Source: an uncultured bacterium
Lineage (GTDB): Bacteria; Bacillota; Clostridia; Lachnospirales; Lachnospiraceae
Assembly (NCBI GenBank): GCA_905214875.1
Contig: CAJMNR010000003.1
Coordinates: 1-64,000, forward strand
DNA length: 64,000 bases
Reading direction: 5' to 3'
How positions within the stretch are numbered: the stretch's first letter is position 1; every line of letters starts with the position of its first letter. Below, one piece after another: positions 45,700 to 54,238 of the stretch. Made by a program: the position numbers and the translations under genes. Below the pieces are notes generated by a model that saw only the letters and a list, made by a program, of their open reading frames with translations, had not been told where the DNA came from and did no database searches.

Positions 45700-47469
45700 T
45701 TAAGAAATCTGAGCCATATAGAGATTATAGTAGGCACCGTGTTTTGCAAGCAAAGTTGAAGCGCTACCTTCTTCTACAATGCCGCCGTCATCAATTACAA
45801 AGATACGGTCTGCATTCTGAATCGTAGACAGGCGGTGGGCAATGACAAATGCCGTACGGTTTTCCAGGAGCGTCTCGATTCCGCTTTGAATTAACTGCTC
45901 TGTCTTTGTATCGATGCTAGAAGTTGCTTCATCCAGAATTAAAATCTTTGGTTTGGATAATAGCGTTCTTGCAAAGGCGATTAGTTGTTTCTGTCCGACG
46001 GAGAGTCCTCCTCCACGCTCTTTTAATTCCGTATCGTAGCCATTTTCCAGCTTGCGAATAAAGTCATCGGCATGAACAGCCTTTGCAGCAGCGATGATCT
46101 CTTCTTCGGAAGCATCTAAGTTACCATAACGGATATTATCTCGAACGGTTCCCGTAAAGATATAGCTGTCTTGTGGCATTACACCCATTTGACTTCTTAA
46201 GCTCTCAAGAGAAATAGAATTAATACTGTGACCATCAATTAAGATATCTCCTGTCTGTAAGTCATAGAATCGGCTGATCAGATTAACAATCGTTGTCTTA
46301 CCGGCACCAGTAGGACCGACGAGGGCGATGGTTTCACCGGGATGTACATGGAATGAAAGCTTATGCAGAATATCAGTTTCCTTATCATAGGAGAACGTGA
46401 CATTATTAAATACAATGTCACCCTTGATATTGTTGAGTGGATGTGCATCCTCAGTATCTGTAATGGAAGGAGCGGTATCAATGATTTCAAAGATACGTTC
46501 TGCACCTGATAGGTTTGTAATGAGCTGGTTATAGTAATTACTTAAGTTCATAACTGGATTCCAGAACATACCGATGTAGGAAGCAAAGGCGATGTAAGTA
46601 CCAAGACTTACGGCATCTTTTCCAAGTACTTTAATCCCGAAGAAATATAGCATCATTGTTCCAAGTCCCCAGCAGAAGTCTGTACTAGGTCCAAATGCGT
46701 CAGAAAAAAGAATTGCCTTTACCCAAGACTTGCGGTGTTCATCAATAAGGGTATCAAACATCTCATTGGATTCGTCTTCCGCACAGAAGCTTTGAATGAT
46801 TCGTATCCCAGATAAGTTCTCATGAGTAAATGCATTTAAATTAGAACTCTTCTTACGAACAACTTGCCAGCATATGTGTGAAAAGTGCTGAATGAGACAG
46901 ATACAAAGCATCATAAGTGGCAGACTTGAGAGTGCTGCAAGTGCCAGTTTAAAATTCTTGACTAGCATAATAGTAACAACGGCACAGATGGTGATGAAGT
47001 CAGGAACAAGTGTTGTTACCGTATCGCTGATTACACCTTTTAAGGAGTTTACATCACCAATGATTCTAGCGAGAATTTTTCCCGTTGGTCTTGAATCAAA
47101 GAAATCAAAGCTCAGTGTCTGAATATGGGTATAAAGCTCTTGACGGATGGTTACTAATACTTTGTTACTGATTTTTGCCATAATGTAAATTCTTAATTTA
47201 ATTAGTACGACAAGAAGTATATTTAAGCAGATGGCAAAGAGGCAAATTCGAAGAAGGCCTGAAAAATCTTTTGGTTTTATATAATTATCTACAGCTGCCT
47301 CCATTATCAGTGGATTGATAATGGAAACGGCAGTTGTAACTGCCATGATCAGGCAGACCATAGTTAAGGAAATCTTGTAGTCAAGCAGGTAATGAAACAG
47401 ACGTAGAAACAGGGCCGTCTTTTTCATGGAGCCTGATTGCTCATCTTGTTTAAATGAGTTAACTGCCAT
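45700..47469 (-). CDS. ABC-type multidrug exporter, half-transporter 2 (consensus Walker B)
   Basis: The product has 589 residues: a six-helix membrane domain (to about residue 330), then a nucleotide-binding domain with Walker A GPTGAGKTT, a Q-loop, Walker B ILILDEATSSID with the catalytic Glu, and H-loop IAHRLST. The signature is LSVGQ rather than LSGGQ. With the partner's altered Walker B this is the pattern of heterodimeric exporters with one degenerate ATP site. It lies 11 bp downstream of the partner gene, on the minus strand. Confidence 0.93.
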   Translation of the reverse strand: MAVNSFKQDEQSGSMKKTALFLRLFHYLLDYKISLTMVCLIMAVTTAVSIINPLIMEAAVDNYIKPKDFSGLLRICLFAICLNILLVVLIKLRIYIMAKISNKVLVTIRQELYTHIQTLSFDFFDSRPTGKILARIIGDVNSLKGVISDTVTTLVPDFITICAVVTIMLVKNFKLALAALSSLPLMMLCICLIQHFSHICWQVVRKKSSNLNAFTHENLSGIRIIQSFCAEDESNEMFDTLIDEHRKSWVKAILFSDAFGPSTDFCWGLGTMMLYFFGIKVLGKDAVSLGTYIAFASYIGMFWNPVMNLSNYYNQLITNLSGAERIFEIIDTAPSITDTEDAHPLNNIKGDIVFNNVTFSYDKETDILHKLSFHVHPGETIALVGPTGAGKTTIVNLISRFYDLQTGDILIDGHSINSISLESLRSQMGVMPQDSYIFTGTVRDNIRYGNLDASEEEIIAAAKAVHADDFIRKLENGYDTELKERGGGLSVGQKQLIAFARTLLSKPKILILDEATSSIDTKTEQLIQSGIETLLENRTAFVIAHRLSTIQNADRIFVIDDGGIVEEGSASTLLAKHGAYYNLYMAQIS

Positions 47470-47480
47470 GGATACACCTC

Positions 47481-49214
47481 CTAGCTGACAGAGACATTCT
47501 TTAACGTCTCTCCATATTGTGTTTTATAAGTTTCGTAGTATAATCCTTGTTTTTTAAGTAACTCTTCATGAGTACCACGTTCTACGATCTTACCGTTTTC
47601 TAAGTAAATAATTTCATCGGCAGCTCGAACTGCACTGATTCGGTGTGCAATAATGAGCTTCGTTGTCTTATTTAAGGAAGAAAGATTTTTTTGAATGGCG
47701 TGTTCTGTCTCCATATCAAGTGCGGAGGTAGAATCATCGAGAACAAGGATTGGTGCATGTTTGGATAATGCACGCGCAATACTGATTCTTTGCTTCTGTC
47801 CGCCGGAAAGGCCGACACCACGTTCGCCTATTATAGTTTCATAGTCATGGTCCATCTTACTGATAAAGCTGTGTGCCTCTGCCTGTTTTGCAGCTAAAGT
47901 GACATCAGAGGCAGCCATCTGCTTTCGTTTGCCAAGTTTGATATTCTCAAGAACAGTGTCTGAGAATAGGAATACATCCTGCATAACAAGTGAAATGGAG
48001 GAACGAAGCTGTTTCAGTTTGAGCCTTCTAATATCCGTTTTATCAAGCTTGATGCATCCGCTATCAGCTTCATAAAGTCTTTCAAGTAGGTTGATGATGG
48101 AAGATTTACCGGCACCTGTAGCTCCCATGATTCCAATGGTCTGCCCTGGATTTACATGGAAGCTGATATCTGAAAGAATCTGTTTTCCATTATGGGCAAA
48201 CGATACATGTTCAAAGGAGATTTCGCCTTTTACTTGAGGAAGCATTGTTGCATCTTTGGCATCTGTAATGTTGGGAACGTTGCTATAAATCTTGTCAATC
48301 TTCTTATAGGAAGCAAGTGCGGAAGAAAACTCGTTGGTAAGCCAGCCGAGCATCTCCATTGGCCATACGATATTCATGGAATATTCGGTAAATGCACTTA
48401 ACTGTCCGAGGGAAAGTTCGTCATTTATATAGAAGTAACCACCAAGCAAAAGTACGGTAAATGGAAGTAGCTTCGTTACCATTTGGAAGTAAGGATAGAA
48501 CCTTACGAATACTTTGGACTGTTTCATGTTAAGTTCGTAATAACGGTTGTTATGAGAGAGAAACTTCTTAATTTCGAATTTTTCTCGTGCAAATGCTTTT
48601 ACTGTGCGGACGCCGCTTAAATTCTCTTCTGCTACGGTATTAAGGACGGCGTTCTCTTCACTGATTTCACCGTAGATGCTTCCAAGTTTACGCTCCATGA
48701 CAATGGCAAGCGTACCGATGATTGGAAGGACTAATGTTGGAATCAAAGCGAGTTTTGGACTGATTCGGTACATGCAGGTAAGGACAAGTACCGTGTGAAC
48801 GGTGATTTCAATTAACAGCATACCGACAAATCCAAGGACATTCCATATTTTATCGATATCATCTTTGACACGTGCCATAAGCTCTCCGGTGCTTACGTTA
48901 TCAAAGAAGGACATATCAAGTTTTTGTATGTATTGGAATAGGTTTCTTCGTAAGTGAACACTGATCTTATTGCTCACGATGTCAAACGTAGATTCTTTTG
49001 TATATTGGAAGATGCAGCGGCCAACGCCAATTGCAACAATTCCAAGTAATAGCTTAGATAATAGAGCAACATCACCACCGACTAATACTTTGTCGACAAT
49101 GGACTGGGTGATGACTGGTGAAAGCATGTCAAGGCTGATACTGATGAGCATGCTTGTAATGGCCAATAAATAAAAATACCAGTATTTACGTATGTAATGT
49201 GATAAATTAATCAA
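47481..49214 (-). CDS. ABC-type multidrug exporter, half-transporter 1 (degenerate Walker B)
   Basis: The product has 577 residues: a six-helix membrane domain and a nucleotide-binding domain with Walker A GATGAGKSS, signature LSGGQKQRISIARAL, Walker B ILVLDDSTSALD (Asp in place of the catalytic Glu) and H-loop IAHRISA. In BmrC/BmrD-type heterodimers one subunit carries this substitution. The start is TTG at 49214 after GGCAGG. The ~300-nt leader contains a 28-codon ORF and a hairpin with a U run, so attenuation control is likely (see findings). The substrates are unknown. Confidence 0.93.
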   Translation of the reverse strand: MINLSHYIRKYWYFYLLAITSMLISISLDMLSPVITQSIVDKVLVGGDVALLSKLLLGIVAIGVGRCIFQYTKESTFDIVSNKISVHLRRNLFQYIQKLDMSFFDNVSTGELMARVKDDIDKIWNVLGFVGMLLIEITVHTVLVLTCMYRISPKLALIPTLVLPIIGTLAIVMERKLGSIYGEISEENAVLNTVAEENLSGVRTVKAFAREKFEIKKFLSHNNRYYELNMKQSKVFVRFYPYFQMVTKLLPFTVLLLGGYFYINDELSLGQLSAFTEYSMNIVWPMEMLGWLTNEFSSALASYKKIDKIYSNVPNITDAKDATMLPQVKGEISFEHVSFAHNGKQILSDISFHVNPGQTIGIMGATGAGKSSIINLLERLYEADSGCIKLDKTDIRRLKLKQLRSSISLVMQDVFLFSDTVLENIKLGKRKQMAASDVTLAAKQAEAHSFISKMDHDYETIIGERGVGLSGGQKQRISIARALSKHAPILVLDDSTSALDMETEHAIQKNLSSLNKTTKLIIAHRISAVRAADEIIYLENGKIVERGTHEELLKKQGLYYETYKTQYGETLKNVSVS

Positions 49215-49301
49215 GACTGTCGCCTGCCTTTCTTACATTCTCTTTGCCGAAGCAAAGGCAAATAATTTAGAAGATGTCTCTGTAAAAGTGAAAAAAAGCG
49301 C

Positions 49302-49332
49302 AAAAAAATAAGCAATGGTTAAACCAAAGCTT
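49302..49332 (-). terminator. Candidate attenuator hairpin in the ABC exporter leader
   Basis: On the minus strand AAGC-TT-TGGT-TTA-ACCA-TT-GCTT forms a stem with a small internal loop, followed by ATTTTTTT. It lies between the leader-peptide stop and the exporter start. Confidence 0.5.
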
Positions 49333-49376
49333 AAGAATATAAAGCAATATGCAAAACAAGAGTGCTACATAATGGG

Positions 49377-49463
49377 TTATAATAGTCCTTTTACAGAGGT
49401 ATATCCAAGATCCGTTTCAAGTATTAAGTTGTTGTTGTTGCTTAAATAGTATTCAAATCGCAT
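49377..49463 (-). CDS. Putative 28-residue leader peptide upstream of the ABC exporter
   Basis: The minus-strand ATG at 49463 follows a GGAGG site by seven bases. The ORF encodes MRFEYYLSNNNN and then LILETDLGYTSVKGLL, ending at TAA 49377-49379. Four Asn codons in a row and no membrane or signal sequence are visible. Its last codons (CTCTGTAAAAG) are complementary to a stretch further down the leader (49278-49288). The arrangement resembles bmrB upstream of bmrCD in Bacillus subtilis, where a small peptide controls transcription. The peptide itself may have no other role. Confidence 0.6.
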   Translation of the reverse strand: MRFEYYLSNNNNLILETDLGYTSVKGLL

Positions 49464-49522
49464 ATTGTTACCTCCTTATAATTTTTTTTCAGACACGTCA
49501 TATGTCTGTAGTGCTGTTTACA

Positions 49523-49550
49523 ATTATAATCCATAATATGGAAAAGTCAA
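49523..49550 (-). promoter_or_regulatory. Promoter of the leader peptide-ABC exporter operon
   Basis: On the minus strand TTGACT (49545-49550) and TATAAT (49523-49528) are separated by 16 bp, giving a leader of about 300 nt. Confidence 0.8.
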
Positions 49551-49623
49551 TACAAAAAAAGTAAAAATTAATCATTAATAATTTATTAATTTTTACATTT
49601 TTCAATATTTATTCATAATTCTA

Positions 49624-49632
49624 TGCTATAAT
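49624..49632 (+). promoter_or_regulatory. Extended -10 promoter of the alarmone synthetase gene
   Basis: TGCTATAAT (49624-49632) is an extended -10 element 61 bp before the start; no clear -35 box is seen. Confidence 0.55.
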
Positions 49633-49693
49633 GGCGAAGTATCAGAAACAAAAAAACTCACGTATTACGTAAGAAGGAATAGAAGGTGTTAGC

Positions 49694-50593
49694 ATGGAAT
49701 TACCTATGTTTTATGACACGGCTGAAGAATGGAATCAGGCGTTATTATTATACGATTCAGCATTAAAAGAGATTGGAACCAAGCTTGAAATTTTAAGTAA
49801 TGAGTTCAAACTAACGCACCAATACAATCCAATCGAGCATATTACATCAAGAATAAAATCATCTCAAAGCATTGCCAAAAAGATGAATCATAAAGGCATC
49901 GCGCTAACAACCGAAAACATCGTCAAATATCTTAATGATGTGGCAGGAATCCGAATTATCTGTTCCTTTACATCTGATATTTATCGAATTGCAAGTTTAA
50001 TTGCGAAGCAGAGCGATGTCAAGGTGTTACAAATCAAAGACTACATCATGTGCCCAAAACCAAATGGGTATATGAGCTATCATATGATTGTATCAGTTCC
50101 TATTTTCTTATCAGAAAATGTAATTGATACAAAAGTTGAAATCCAAATTCGTACTATTGCAATGGATTTCTGGGCAAGCTTAGAGCATAAGATTTATTAC
50201 AAATATGAGGGCAATGCCCCAGCACATATTAGAAAACAGTTAAAAGAATGTGCTGATATCGTTTCTTACCTCGATCAGAAGATGTTATCCATCAATGAAG
50301 AGGTACAATCTTACAATCATGTAAATGAAGTACAGGTAAGGGCATACCAAAGTAACTTAAATGATTTATTTGGTCGAATTGTCAATGAGGCAGAGGAGGC
50401 AAAGGTAGGTGCACCGGAAGCGCCAAAAAAACCAGTACTTCCAGTGCCGATTGCAGAGGATGTTGTCAATTCAGAAGATACCGTAATGGACGGCATTATC
50501 TCAGAAGCGCCAAAGGAGAAGAAGGATGGTTTTACAAGCTTCTTCTTTAGAAAGAAAGACAAAGAGACAAAACAGTCTGCGGCAGCAGAATAA
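49694..50593 (+). CDS. Small alarmone synthetase, (p)ppGpp synthetase RelA/SpoT domain (YjbM/YwaC type)
   Basis: The product has 299 residues. Synthetase motifs are HITSRIKSSQSIAKKM (ATP binding), DVAGIRIICSF, DYIMCPKPNGYMSYH (GTP site), and VEIQIRTIAMDFWASLEHKIYYKY. There is no HD hydrolase, TGS or ACT domain, so it only makes (p)ppGpp. The C-terminal ~80 residues after the helical oligomer region are longer than in YjbM and are low-complexity with a basic/aromatic patch (FTSFFFRKKDKE); its role is unknown. The start follows AAGGTG. Confidence 0.92.
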   Translation: MELPMFYDTAEEWNQALLLYDSALKEIGTKLEILSNEFKLTHQYNPIEHITSRIKSSQSIAKKMNHKGIALTTENIVKYLNDVAGIRIICSFTSDIYRIASLIAKQSDVKVLQIKDYIMCPKPNGYMSYHMIVSVPIFLSENVIDTKVEIQIRTIAMDFWASLEHKIYYKYEGNAPAHIRKQLKECADIVSYLDQKMLSINEEVQSYNHVNEVQVRAYQSNLNDLFGRIVNEAEEAKVGAPEAPKKPVLPVPIAEDVVNSEDTVMDGIISEAPKEKKDGFTSFFFRKKDKETKQSAAAE

Positions 50594-50620
50594 CGAACAA
50601 AACGAAAAGCAGGTGAAAAG

Positions 50621-51364
50621 ATGTTAAAGTTTCTAGGTTCAGGAAGTGCATTTAACACCAAACGAGGAAACAACTGTGCATATATGGAGTTCGCAGGGGA
50701 ACTCTTCTTATTTGATGCAGGTCAGGATGTATTTGAAAAACTTATCAAGTTAAATTTATTTGAGAAAAAGGCTAGGATAAATATCTTCATTACCCATTTA
50801 CACAGCGACCATATTGGAAGTCTTGGGACGATTATCTCCTACCTATATTATAAAGTATTTAAGCAGGACATGAGTAATATCTGCGTATACTTCCCATCGG
50901 AAGCCATTGCTGACGTACTTACACTTCAAGGTGTACCAAGAACGCAGTATAACTTATTCTTAAACAAATGGGATGAATTATATATTCCGATGTGTGGAAG
51001 AAAGCAGCCAGAGTATAGTTTCTTTGAAACGAAACATACAGAAGGCCTTGATTATCAAGGCGAAACAAACTGCTACAGTTTAGAATTCATGATTCCGAAT
51101 GAATTCAGCTTCTTTTATAGTGGCGATACAAACGTATTTCATGAGAAGTTAAGCAATATCTATAACTATGATAAGATTTATCATGAAGTGACAGCGATGG
51201 AAAATTCACCGGTTCACTTTAGTTATGAAGCGTTATTAGAGGCGACGAAGAATCTGACTGCAGAAGAGAAGGCAAGATTCTATCTAATGCATATTGATGA
51301 AGAATTTGATGAAGAGCAGGCAAAACAAGACGGTTTCCGAATCGTTGAAAACGTAGAGATATAA
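50621..51364 (+). CDS. Metallo-beta-lactamase-fold hydrolase
   Basis: The product has 247 residues. It begins MLKFLGSGSAFNTKRGNNCAY, as in ribonuclease Z-like and related MBL proteins, and has the metal motif FITHLHSDHIGSLG (H-x-H-x-D-H), a third ligand region TEGLDYQ, and FFYSGDTNVFHEKL. The exact substrate is unknown. It lies 27 bp after the alarmone synthetase gene and is followed by a terminator. Confidence 0.85.
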   Translation: MLKFLGSGSAFNTKRGNNCAYMEFAGELFLFDAGQDVFEKLIKLNLFEKKARINIFITHLHSDHIGSLGTIISYLYYKVFKQDMSNICVYFPSEAIADVLTLQGVPRTQYNLFLNKWDELYIPMCGRKQPEYSFFETKHTEGLDYQGETNCYSLEFMIPNEFSFFYSGDTNVFHEKLSNIYNYDKIYHEVTAMENSPVHFSYEALLEATKNLTAEEKARFYLMHIDEEFDEEQAKQDGFRIVENVEI

Positions 51365-51366
51365 TA

Positions 51367-51413
51367 AAATACTCAGACATTCTCCAAAGGGGAATTGCTC
51401 TGAGTATTTTTTT
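51367..51413. terminator. Terminator between MBL gene and the S1-domain gene
   Basis: AAATACTCAGA (51367-51377) and TCTGAGTATTT (51399-51409) are perfect complements, with an inner TTCTCC/GGGGAA pairing and flanking A/T runs. Confidence 0.85.
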
Positions 51414-51449
51414 ACCCGAAAACGGGAGAAAATTTATCTTTATAAGAAA

Positions 51450-52382
51450 TTATGAAAGCTTGAATTTGCTAAGTAAGCTTCCAAGGCTTGTACTAGCATC
51501 GTCATCACTAATATACTCTACTGGAGTATCATCGATATCTTCTACGACTTCTTCACTTTCTGTAACAGCTTTCATATCTAAGCTGATTTTACCGTCAACG
51601 ACGTCAACAATCTTAACTTTTACTTCTTGTCCTTCGCTTACGACTTCGCGAGGGGATTTAATACGTTTTGCACACATTTTTGAAATATGCACAAGACCTG
51701 TAAGACCATCACCGATATTTACAAATGCACCATAAGGTTCAATACGTTCAACAACACCAGTCGTTACCACGCCTTTTTGTACATGGGAGAGTTTTTCTTT
51801 GTGCTCTTGTTCTGCCTGTTCTCTTGCAACGGCTTTTGCAGAAAGAACGAGTTTCTTACGGTCTTTATCTGCTGTAATTACGATGACTTCAACTTTTTTA
51901 TGAACCCAATCTTCTAAATTTTCAACGTGAGAAAGTGCAAGCTGAGAAGCAGGGATAAATCCGCGAACTCCATTTACATAAGCAACTACACCGGCATTTA
52001 CAGCGCTATCGATTAATACAGTATATTTTCTCTGATCTTCAAGGGCAGCTTCGAATTCTTCCCAAGCAAGTTCACTAGAAGCCTGTTTCTTACTTAATAG
52101 TACATTACCATTGCCGTCATCTACATCAAGTACATAGGCTTTAAATGTTTCTCCAACAGTAAGATCTGTAAAGATAGAGAAGTGAGGGTCATCACTAAGC
52201 TCAGATGTGTAAATGATTCCCTCGGCATAAGAACCGATATCAACGATTGCGTGGTCTTCTTTTACACCGATGACTGTACAGTTTACAAGATCTCCTTCTT
52301 TAATTCGGCTGAATGATTTGTTAATGGCATCTTCAAAGTCTGCCATTGTTAGATTTTCTTCGTTTGTATTTGTTTCTGACAT
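51450..52382 (-). CDS. S1 RNA-binding domain protein (ribosomal protein S1-like)
   Basis: The product has 310 residues with three S1 domains: about residues 18-92 (GDLVNCTVIGVKEDHAIVDIGSYAEG), 105-178 (GVVAYVNGVRGFIPASQL) and 195-270 (GVVERIEPYGAFVNIGDGLTGLVHISKM). It is acidic at the C-terminus. Lachnospiraceae lack a six-domain S1 as in E. coli and carry shorter forms like this (general knowledge). It could aid mRNA binding or decay. An AAAGGACGTGC site precedes the ATG. Confidence 0.88.
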   Translation of the reverse strand: MSETNTNEENLTMADFEDAINKSFSRIKEGDLVNCTVIGVKEDHAIVDIGSYAEGIIYTSELSDDPHFSIFTDLTVGETFKAYVLDVDDGNGNVLLSKKQASSELAWEEFEAALEDQRKYTVLIDSAVNAGVVAYVNGVRGFIPASQLALSHVENLEDWVHKKVEVIVITADKDRKKLVLSAKAVAREQAEQEHKEKLSHVQKGVVTTGVVERIEPYGAFVNIGDGLTGLVHISKMCAKRIKSPREVVSEGQEVKVKIVDVVDGKISLDMKAVTESEEVVEDIDDTPVEYISDDDASTSLGSLLSKFKLS

Positions 52383-52409
52383 AATAGCACGTCCTTTCTT
52401 ATTATATTT

Positions 52410-53171
52410 TCAACGTTTTACACGAAACCAATACGTATAAAGAGGATGAAATCCAATGGATTTGTACACTCTCTTTGCAATAAGGTTATCATGTACGACT
52501 TGCAGGTAGGCATGATGAATGCCAAGTTCCTTGGCACGAAGCAAGAGTTTGCTGACGATGGTCTTGGCAAGCTGCTGCCTGCGGTAATGTTCATCTACAT
52601 AAATGGCATAGATGCCGATATGGTCCCGTTCTATAATGCCGAGTCCAGTGGCAATCGTATTGCCGTGATCAATGATGCACGCACAGATAATATCTCTAGG
52701 AATGGCTTCATACATCTTCGGAACGATGGTAAGATGGCTCTCATTGGTCGTTCGGTTTAGATGGAAGAGGTTCATGATCCAATTCTTCGTAAGTGTATCT
52801 GAAATACTCACTTCAAAGCGTTCATTAGTAAAGGTAGTAATATTAGAAAGGTCACAGACATATGTATCTGTAATATGTTCCTTTGCATACTCACGTTCAC
52901 ATAAATAGCGTTCCAGATTTTCATGAAAAATCGGATTGATCTTAAAGATACAAGGTGTATTAAGCCGTTCATATTCTTGCTCGCAATAGCGAACTTTCTC
53001 ATTTAACGGCAGTTTGGAACTGCCAATTACATTGACACAGTTAGTACGATGCGTATAAAAATCAGAATATCCAATCAGCCAGTCATCGTAAAGCTCTGAC
53101 TGATAGGACGGCCATGCATTGAATGATAATTCTTCTATAAACTTTATGTAGTTTTCTTTCGTACCGTTCAT
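52410..53171 (-). CDS. GNAT family N-acetyltransferase
   Basis: The product has 253 residues from the ATG at 53171, nine bases after GGGGG. An in-frame ATG at 53192 has no ribosome binding site. The N-terminal half is a variable acceptor region. The GNAT core near the C-terminus has IGIYAIYVDEHYRRQQLAKTIVSKLLLRA and HHAYLQVVHDNLIAKRVYKSIGFHPLYTYWFR. The normal R/Q-x-x-G-x-G/A loop reads RRQQLA. It is 27 bp before the S1-domain gene, so they may share a transcript. Confidence 0.82.
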   Translation of the reverse strand: MNGTKENYIKFIEELSFNAWPSYQSELYDDWLIGYSDFYTHRTNCVNVIGSSKLPLNEKVRYCEQEYERLNTPCIFKINPIFHENLERYLCEREYAKEHITDTYVCDLSNITTFTNERFEVSISDTLTKNWIMNLFHLNRTTNESHLTIVPKMYEAIPRDIICACIIDHGNTIATGLGIIERDHIGIYAIYVDEHYRRQQLAKTIVSKLLLRAKELGIHHAYLQVVHDNLIAKRVYKSIGFHPLYTYWFRVKR

Positions 53172-53329
53172 ATTGTAACCCCCAAGTCTCATACGTGAAT
53201 ATTACTTAACACGGTATCTCCATTATAGTATAATATGGAATAAGCTTGCAAGTGTCATAAGTGAATGAATCGAAGCGAGTAACGTAAGAATTGGTCGGAA
53301 AGAATAGAAAGAGATAGGAAGGTGTTAAG

Positions 53330-54022
53330 ATGTTAAATTTAAATGAAAATTATGAAGCATTTATGGGGGATGGAAGCAAGGACAGCGCAGGCCGAACATT
53401 GGAAGAGTTCTTATCGGAGTACGATCCATATAAGTATAAGAATCCATCGGTCACAGCTGACATTGTAGTCTTAAAAGAGAAAAACAATGTAGATTCGACT
53501 ACTAATAATACGGGACTACAACTACTTTTAATAAGAAGAAAGAATCATCCATGCATTAATGAGTGGGCGCTTCCAGGAGGATTTGCAGAAATTGATGAAA
53601 CCTTGCTACAATCTGCTAAGCGTGAATTAGAAGAAGAAACGCAGGTAAGGGATGTTCCAATGCAGCAACTACGTACATGGGGAGATCCTAATCGAGATCC
53701 AAGGGGAAGAGTGATTACGGTTTCATATCTTGCTTACTTGGAGGAAGAAGTAGAAGTGGTGGCGTCTGATGATGCAAAGGATGCAGGCTGGGTGGATGTG
53801 AAGCTTACCTTAGTAGATACTGTTCGCAGCAAGCAAATAGTAAAGCAGATCTATTTCATGGAGTTAAGCAATTCAGAAAAAAATATTTTCTTAACAGCTA
53901 ATGTAGCAAGAATTACAAACAAAATAGGAAGATTATCAGAAACAACATATGAGATTCATAGTAAACAAGGAATTGCGTTTGATCATGCGAAGATTATATT
54001 AGATGCATTATTAAGTGAATAA
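53330..54022 (+). CDS. Nudix hydrolase
   Basis: The product has 230 residues. The Nudix box GGFAEIDETLLQSAKRELEEET (near residues 84-105) fits G-x5-E-x7-R-E-x2-E-E. The domain begins after a ~45-residue N-terminal region. The flanking ALPGGFAEIDE and WGDPNRDPRGRVITVSYLA resemble ADP-ribose/NAD-type Nudix enzymes and NrtR-like proteins, but no winged helix is obvious. The substrate is probably a nucleoside diphosphate derivative. An AGGAAGGTG site precedes the ATG. Confidence 0.9.
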   Translation: MLNLNENYEAFMGDGSKDSAGRTLEEFLSEYDPYKYKNPSVTADIVVLKEKNNVDSTTNNTGLQLLLIRRKNHPCINEWALPGGFAEIDETLLQSAKRELEEETQVRDVPMQQLRTWGDPNRDPRGRVITVSYLAYLEEEVEVVASDDAKDAGWVDVKLTLVDTVRSKQIVKQIYFMELSNSEKNIFLTANVARITNKIGRLSETTYEIHSKQGIAFDHAKIILDALLSE

Positions 54023-54027
54023 CGTTA

Positions 54028-54066
54028 TAAAAAGGTGTAAGGATTACTATCCTTACATCTTTTTAT
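54028..54066 (+). terminator. Terminator of the Nudix gene
   Basis: AAAAAGGTGTAAGGAT and ATCCTTACATCTTTTT pair with one mismatch around TACT. Confidence 0.88.
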
Positions 54067-54238
54067 ATTTACGGGAACAATCAATCAAAGTGGTGCTTGC
54101 ATTACCTTGCGAACGCCATAATAACCAGAGATAAACGTTCCGCTAAGAACGTGGATAAATTATAAAATGTAACTGTTATGTAACCTTGGCTGAGTATAGT
54201 AAAAACAGAATAAAAAATGTTTAGGGGTGAAAGTTAAT

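Noticed and set aside
54135..54152. ACGTTC-GAACGT dyad upstream of the fibre cluster
   Set aside because: Only six base pairs per arm and no adjacent promoter boxes; such short dyads are expected by chance in this much DNA.
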